Shown here in pieces: positions 55,848 to 64,000 of a DNA stretch of 64,000 nt (positions are counted from its first letter, which is position 1; each line of letters opens with the position of its first letter). The stretch is from positions 360,001 to 424,000 of the forward strand of contig JAWDGP010001473.1 of NCBI GenBank assembly GCA_033675545.1, given 5' to 3'. The translations under genes and the position numbers were made by a program. This DNA comes from Elysia crispata (taxonomy: Eukaryota > Mollusca > Gastropoda > Plakobranchidae). Under the pieces are notes generated by a model, which saw only the letters and a program-made list of their open reading frames with translations, did no database searches and was not told the DNA's origin.

Positions 55848-56220
55848 GTGAGTTCTTGAGGATAAGATATCACACACAGTATTATTTCCCCACTGGATAA
55901 TTTTATTCTTTATACGTTATGAGTGCACCATAAAAATTACTGCTAGTTTCCGTCAGATGACGTATTATTATTGTAGTTATATGTTTTTTCCGACGTTTTT
56001 TTTTTTCAAATCATAACCTCATGCAGACGCAAATTTACAAGTAATGAGGTTTGATTGGTTAATTAACCTTTCTACTCGATACATGTAAATTAGCACATTA
56101 TTAGTAACTTCCCTTGCCAACAATTTCTTTTTCTTTAATTATTTTTCTTTCTTTCCTATCTGACTGTTACAGTGAGAACAATTCAAGAAAATGATTAAAA
56201 TTAAAAAAAAACCACAAAAC

Positions 56221-56221
<1 letters not shown>

Positions 56222-56263
<42 letters not shown>
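56222..56263. repeat. (CAA)n microsatellite
   Basis: About 13 CAA units within an A-rich stretch. Confidence 0.9.
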
Positions 56264-56264
<1 letters not shown>

Positions 56265-56518
56265 TAAAAAAAAAGCAAAAACAAAAAAAACAAAACAAAA
56301 AAAAACAAAAAAAACCCACTGTCATACTACGTCAACTTTCCATTTTAAAGGCAAGGAGCTGTGAAATGAATGAAACAAACAAAAAAATTAATCATTAAAG
56401 AAGGCAAAGCACTGGCCAAGGCAGACATGGCAGATGACGACGAATTGCCTCATTGGCCATTTTTGATATCTCGTATTTTGCTATCATTTTCTAGAATCCT
56501 ATATTCATCATTATTTCC

Positions 56519-56622
<104 letters not shown>

Positions 56623-57181
56623 TTTCCCCCCCCACCCCCCCTCTGTATATCTGTATATTTAACACCTTTGTCTGACTTTCTATATGTTCCTGTCCTGCTT
56701 TTTACATTCTTTAGTATTTTCTTAAACACATTTTAAAGCAAAATGTCTTACTTGATCATCGCCAAACTCATTTTCAGGTATGCCGCTGATTGTTTAAAAG
56801 AAGAATGTCTCTGCTCTATTCTTCATTAATTTTTATTTCTTCATTTATTTATTAATTTTTCTTTGTGTGTTTCTTTTACCTACAACAATAATATGTACTG
56901 TTTTCTTTTTTTTTCCCGATTTATTTACTTTCGCCTTTAGCCTAATTTTTTCTGACTAAACTTGCTCTCGTCTCGGATGAAGAACTGGTTATAGCGTTCG
57001 CGATTCATCGGTCAAATTCTACTGTTGATGTGCTCACAAAGCAAAGCTTACTTTAGCGTTTCAAACCCTGTTCCCTAGTCACATGGAAATGAAGGTTTGT
57101 GTTTAAAGTTGATTCTAGATTTATTTAGTGCCCCTTTTCCCTCCCCACACATACCCACACACCCACTTAATCTCCCCCCAC

Positions 57182-57226
57182 AAAAAAAAAAAAAAAAAAA
57201 ATAAATAAATAAATAAATAAATAAAA
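57182..57226. repeat. Poly-A and (AAAT)n
   Basis: An A run followed by six AAAT units. Confidence 0.9.
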
Positions 57227-57763
57227 AGAAGATAAATTAATTAAAAACAACAACGTATCTTTGGTCTTTATGGACAAATATTCTAGGAAATTTGTTGAAG
57301 TTCGAAATAGGACTCGAGGGAAAAAAACAGAAGTAGAATTACCAAGCCACACCTTTTTGCAAAATACGAAAATTATATCCTAAAAGTCTTCAAAGGACAT
57401 AGATTTATGTATAGTGGTCCAGAGTCTATTTTTTTGTCAAACCTCTTTCCTCGCCTGGAGCAGGATATACTGCTAGTTCTTTATCTTGAAATATTACGTC
57501 ATGTTTGCTCATTCAAATCAGACGAGTTAAATCTTTTGTTTGCTGGAGCCGCTGCATATGCAAATCTGGATTCATCATTTTCTCCGTTGTTTTTTGGAGG
57601 TGAATCACCTTCGGCGAAATTTTCTAATGAATAAAGTGAGGAATTAAGTGTATTTTGTAGATTACACCATTCGATACTGATTTTATAAAGTCGTCTTGCA
57701 AAAAAATTCAATTAAACAGCTGTTTTCCTTGAACGTGAACAGTTTCATCTACAATAACTCTTT

Positions 57764-60337
<2,574 letters not shown>

Positions 60338-60453
60338 AAGAACCTTGACGTTTGAAAACGATCAGTTAAACCTTCTATTCTTTATTCTGTACAATCTTTG
60401 GAATAGCAAAGTTTTGAGTTAAGTTTCAGAAAGTTTTTTTCTTACCAATTGGA

Positions 60454-60459
60454 AATAAA
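60454..60459 (+). terminator. Polyadenylation signal of the Spaetzle-like gene
   Basis: AATAAA lies 117 nt after the stop codon at 60337, a normal distance for a short 3'UTR, and is followed by a T/G-containing stretch. Confidence 0.5.
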
Positions 60460-60464
60460 ATCTG

Positions 60465-62740
60465 TGCAATTCTCGTACAACTTTATGGAAAAAGAGCATG
60501 GCTGCATGCGCGAATGTTATTTTTAATCCTTAATGTTATCATGCATTTTTTGCCAGAAAAGTTGCGAACATTATCTTCATAATGAGCTTCAGTGTACAAG
60601 ATCAAACCGTTCAATAAGACTAGAGGATGACACATTATTTTATCACAAGTCAGGAAAATGATGAGCGCATTTATCACAAAAGCCCAATTACTTTTACAGA
60701 TTTTATCACAAATCTCACGCAATCTGTAGTAGAATAAATTATATTTTCCTAGAGTGGGGCCTATGTTAAAAGAGTTCTCATGTCTTATTGAAAAAAAAAA
60801 GTATGTACAATCTGTGACAACTCCAATGACACGAAACACACATCAGCAGTTCTGTATCTGTTTTACTATCTTTAGTAACGCAAACCATATTTTTTCAACT
60901 TTCCGGAAGAGAAAAAACGATGTTTTTTCCGTGTGATATGTAAGTTTCAATGATTTCCAATGGTGCTCATTTCAAGAGGATTAAGATGTTTTCAGTCCTC
61001 TTATCTCATGCTTTAAAAATAATGAACTACAGAAAATTAGTGTTCTTTCACTAACAGTTGATCAGAACACTAGACCAATTATTTGATAACGGTATCTTTT
61101 TCAAGGATTGAGATTACAAGATATAGTACTGTTTTAGGGAGCTCCATTAAAACAGTCTTTATCTTTCAAACAAAACATTAATTTAAAAAATAAACACACA
61201 CGCTTAATACAAGGGTGAACTTATTTCTTAACGAATAACATTAAAAAGGATGCATATGTTTTATTCATTTTATTCTATACTTAAGTACCCGGATGCACCT
61301 CTGATTATAATTTTGAACATTAAAAAGTAATTGTTCAATAGTTTGTTAGACTGTGAATGAATTTCTAACGTTTAGAAACATTTTTAGGTTATTATTTGAA
61401 ACAAACCAAAAACTACCATTTTTTATTTTTAAAAAAATGTTTATGCTTTTACCTTGGGCTTATCGTTTAAGAAAATAACTGTAGTTTTGTTGTATTTTAT
61501 ACATAAAAATTGTATGTTACAAAGGAAGAATTATGATCATATACTATGTACATAATCACAACCTCGCTGGAAACTCAGAAATCAAACCCTTCAGGAATTA
61601 TTCTTCCTTCTAACTCTTGTTGAGTTTGTGTTCGTTACAATATATAGACCTTTTCATTTTAAGACAAAATGGGACATTCCTTGGCAAATAAAAGATCTAT
61701 TCGAGGTACATTGTTGTCTTTTGGAAAATTATTTTTCTTGTTAATGTTATGACTATCATATCTTAGTTATGATTTTTTTTGTAAAGATACCAGTGATGAG
61801 CTAACCAGATTCAAACAGGAATCATACATAATAAAAGCATACCTTAAATAAAATGTATATATACTATTTCGACAGATTACATGAACACTTAAATTAAACG
61901 TATCTTTTCAGAGAGTAAATAAATAACTATGAGGAATATAAATTCGATTAGTCCCAATTAAAAAAACATCGTTTAAGATGATTATGAGGCGATTAAACTG
62001 GAATGCTTTTTACAATAGGAAATAATTAAGAATAGAAGGAAATTGGACTCTGTGGCAAGAGTGTCAAGGAGTGTGAAATAGGAATGTCGGAATTACCCTA
62101 ACCCTTGACCCTAAGACCCTAGTCAGTGAAGTCTGTTATGGAAGACTCATCCTTGAAAGACATTGGTCATGCCCACTGAGGTTATCTGCACTTTGAAACA
62201 GCTTTCCAATTTTAGTACCAATGAGCCTAGCATGACGGTAACGTTTAGAATAGCAGTGAGTATTGCTTGAAGAGGTACGACAACTAATAGCTGTGGTTAG
62301 ACAGGATCTTTTAAAATTATTTTGCACAGTGACGGTAGCTGCTTGCAAGTCATGTATAAGCTTTTATTATAATTTTATACAATTCCACAGTTGCTTTTGT
62401 CTATGGTTTAAAGATCATTGCAAGCAGAAATATATGTAGGTTTTGGTTATTTTTTATTATTTAACCTTTTTTTTTTTTGGCGTGGAAGCGGAAAGGGGGC
62501 GGGCTTATTATAAACGTCAAATGGAAATGTTTATGTGTAATAACATCATCAAAGCACACTGGCTCATTTAAAGAATGTGTATTCTATAAAGATCTAGTAA
62601 AAAGATTCTCTCTTGATCTAATTTTTTAAATTACATTTCTTAATTTTCATTCTTTTTCCTGTTCTAAGTTTGTCCTGAGCAAGTTCCGTCTATTAGTTAT
62701 TTAAAAAATCGAAAGAAAATCCGCGATTCCTCTGTCATCA

Positions 62741-62795
<55 letters not shown>

Positions 62796-63135
62796 GATTT
62801 CTACATCTTCTCTCTGTCTCTGTCTCCGTCTCTCTCTGTCTCTCTGGAAATATATATATATATATATAAATTTGTCTCGAAATGGATAAAGCTTTATAAG
62901 ACTGTTTCAATAGAGAAATCGGCTTAAGTTGATTATTTTATTTCCTTCGTGCAATAAAAGCGTAGAAAAATGCAGAGAAAGGAAAAAACAGGCAGATCAT
63001 CAGGACATAACAGTACTGAAAGCAATTTGTTTGGTTACTGGCATATTCAATGCAAAATGAACTGCTTGACTTGATATAAAATGAAAAGACATCTTTGGGC
63101 ATTGTTAGAAAGAAAACTTGCTACAGTTTTGTTTA
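60465..63135. other. Spacer between Spaetzle-like gene and third exon copy
   Basis: AT-rich, with a (TA)n tract at 62740-62793. No coding exon was supported; a 70-codon minus-strand frame at 62136-62348 matches nothing I know. Confidence 0.4.
62740..62793. repeat. (TA)n microsatellite
   Basis: About 27 TA units. A second short (TA)n lies at about 62850-62867. Confidence 0.95.
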
Positions 63136-63138
63136 CAA

Positions 63139-63433
63139 GGGACGCAACTTTTCTCATTAGAGCATTTTTGTTATTTCACTGCCCCAGACAGTGTGCTTGC
63201 TAGGCATAAGCGAACAACGTTTTATATGAGGTCTCCATAAGATCGTGTCCTTTCAATTATTGTCATAAATTTCTAGATGCTTGGTATTTTTAGGTTAGGG
63301 ACAGCCCCATGTTCCGGGATCTAAAGTTGAGATAAGCAGTGAAACCTATCATGAAAAAAGCGGAGGTCTAGATCTAGTCCTAACATTAGATTAAGAGTTT
63401 TTTCCCTCTTCTTTTTTGTTTACGAGGAGGATG
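63139..63433 (+). repeat. Segmental duplication, copy 2
   Basis: Matches 52453-52893 and runs straight into the third pro-domain exon copy at 63450. The duplication therefore spans flank plus exon, and intervening DNA was lost here or gained in the other copy. Confidence 0.8.
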
Positions 63434-63449
63434 TATTAATTTCTATCAC

Positions 63450-63944
63450 TTGGCAGTTAAAGGAGTATCAACTTTCAAAACAAGGAAAACGTCGAGATCA
63501 AAAGATAGTGCCATTTCCACAGTTAAATCCAAAGGCGCAAAAAGAAAGTTTGGGCTCCGAACTTCCTTCATAGTCGTACCAGTGTTTTTTCATGGCAGCA
63601 GCCGTTGTTCGGCTGCAATGTGTGTCCCAAAATGCAGAGACTCTTCACCTTCTGTCAACCCTACACAGCTCTTTTTGACCCATTTGCCTCAAAAGGGAAA
63701 ATCAACCCAGGCCACTGTCTTTAGAGATCAAACCTTCCTCAGGATGAAATACGTCGCTCACCAGAAGTCTCAAATGGTGGCATCAAACAAATGATCCTGG
63801 GGTTGAATTCGCGGGTCATTGTAAACAAAGCAGGCGAAGTTATCGGGATAGAGGTGCCAGCTGGCAGACTCCTCGCACAAATTTCTGACCTTGTCCCCAG
63901 AGTTAGACCTTCCCAGGAGATAATGCCTCTATCTGCTGTAGCAC
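63450..63944 (+). pseudogene. Third, frameshifted copy of the Spaetzle-like pro-domain exon
   Basis: This is close in sequence to 55252-55847, sharing long near-identical runs such as the region encoding RKFGLRTSFIVV and MCVPKC, and ending at the same TGTAGCAC|gtgagt donor (63945). The frame from 63450 stops at 63792-63794. A short deletion removes the stretch encoding QVKELQA, and a further 1-nt deletion near 63868 puts the terminal Cys-Cys-Ser in a different frame. Downstream exons, if any, are outside the window. It may be a decayed paralogue or the start of a second locus with sequence errors. Confidence 0.5.
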
Positions 63945-64000
63945 GTGAGTTTTTGAAAATAATGATAACACAACTTTCAAATTGGATGGCAAGAGCTGTG

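Noticed and set aside
62090..62125. CCCTAA-like words suggesting interstitial telomere repeat
   Set aside because: Only three or four degenerate, irregularly spaced units, so not a telomeric array.

Overview
The window is AT-rich animal genomic DNA with split genes. Short exons have clear GT/AG boundaries, introns run to several kb, and there are many very long microsatellites, mainly (GA/CT)n, (CTGT)n and (TAG)n. Decayed LINE, SINE and other repeats are scattered through it. The gene families together with the repeat style suggest a lophotrochozoan, most likely a gastropod mollusc. That assignment is an inference, because no marker gene is present.

Three protein-coding loci can be read exon by exon. 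(1) On the minus strand (9761-17746, with further 5'UTR to at least 17807) lies a 292-residue VOPP1/WBP1-family protein. It has a signal peptide, a short Cys-rich ectodomain, one membrane segment, and a Pro-rich tail with PPxY/LPxY motifs. (2) On the plus strand (25080-39732, probable first exon at 20744) lies an FHIP2 (FAM160B) orthologue, a subunit of the FTS-Hook-FHIP dynein-adaptor complex, in 16 exons. An extra 36-nt in-frame microexon may also be used. Genes 1 and 2 diverge from a shared upstream region of roughly 17.8-20.7 kb, which carries a dense cluster of TCTAGATC-type words. (3) On the plus strand (57764-60337) lies a small secreted cystine-knot protein of the Spaetzle/neurotrophin superfamily, in three coding exons.

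The third locus is the most interesting part. Its first (signal plus pro-domain) exon exists in three diverged copies, at 55.25, 57.76 and 63.45 kb, all ending in the same Cys-Ser-(Thr) splice point. The copy with the best-looking coding sequence has CTAAGT where the others have a good GTGAGT donor. The 55.25-kb copy could therefore be an alternative pro-domain exon for the same knot. The 63.45-kb copy is frameshifted, and its upstream flank is a duplicate of 52.45-52.89 kb.

Region by region: 1-9.76 kb is AT-rich with no supported gene and may include the 3'UTR of gene 1. 9.76-17.8 kb is gene 1, with a large intronic block of GA/TAC microsatellites and a possible alternative first exon. 17.8-25.1 kb is the divergent intergenic or first-intron region with repeats. 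25.1-39.7 kb is FHIP2. 39.7-46.3 kb is a probable long 3'UTR plus intergenic DNA. 46.4-46.9 kb is a broken LINE reverse transcriptase. 47-55 kb is microsatellite-rich intergenic DNA. 55.2-64 kb is the Spaetzle-like cluster.
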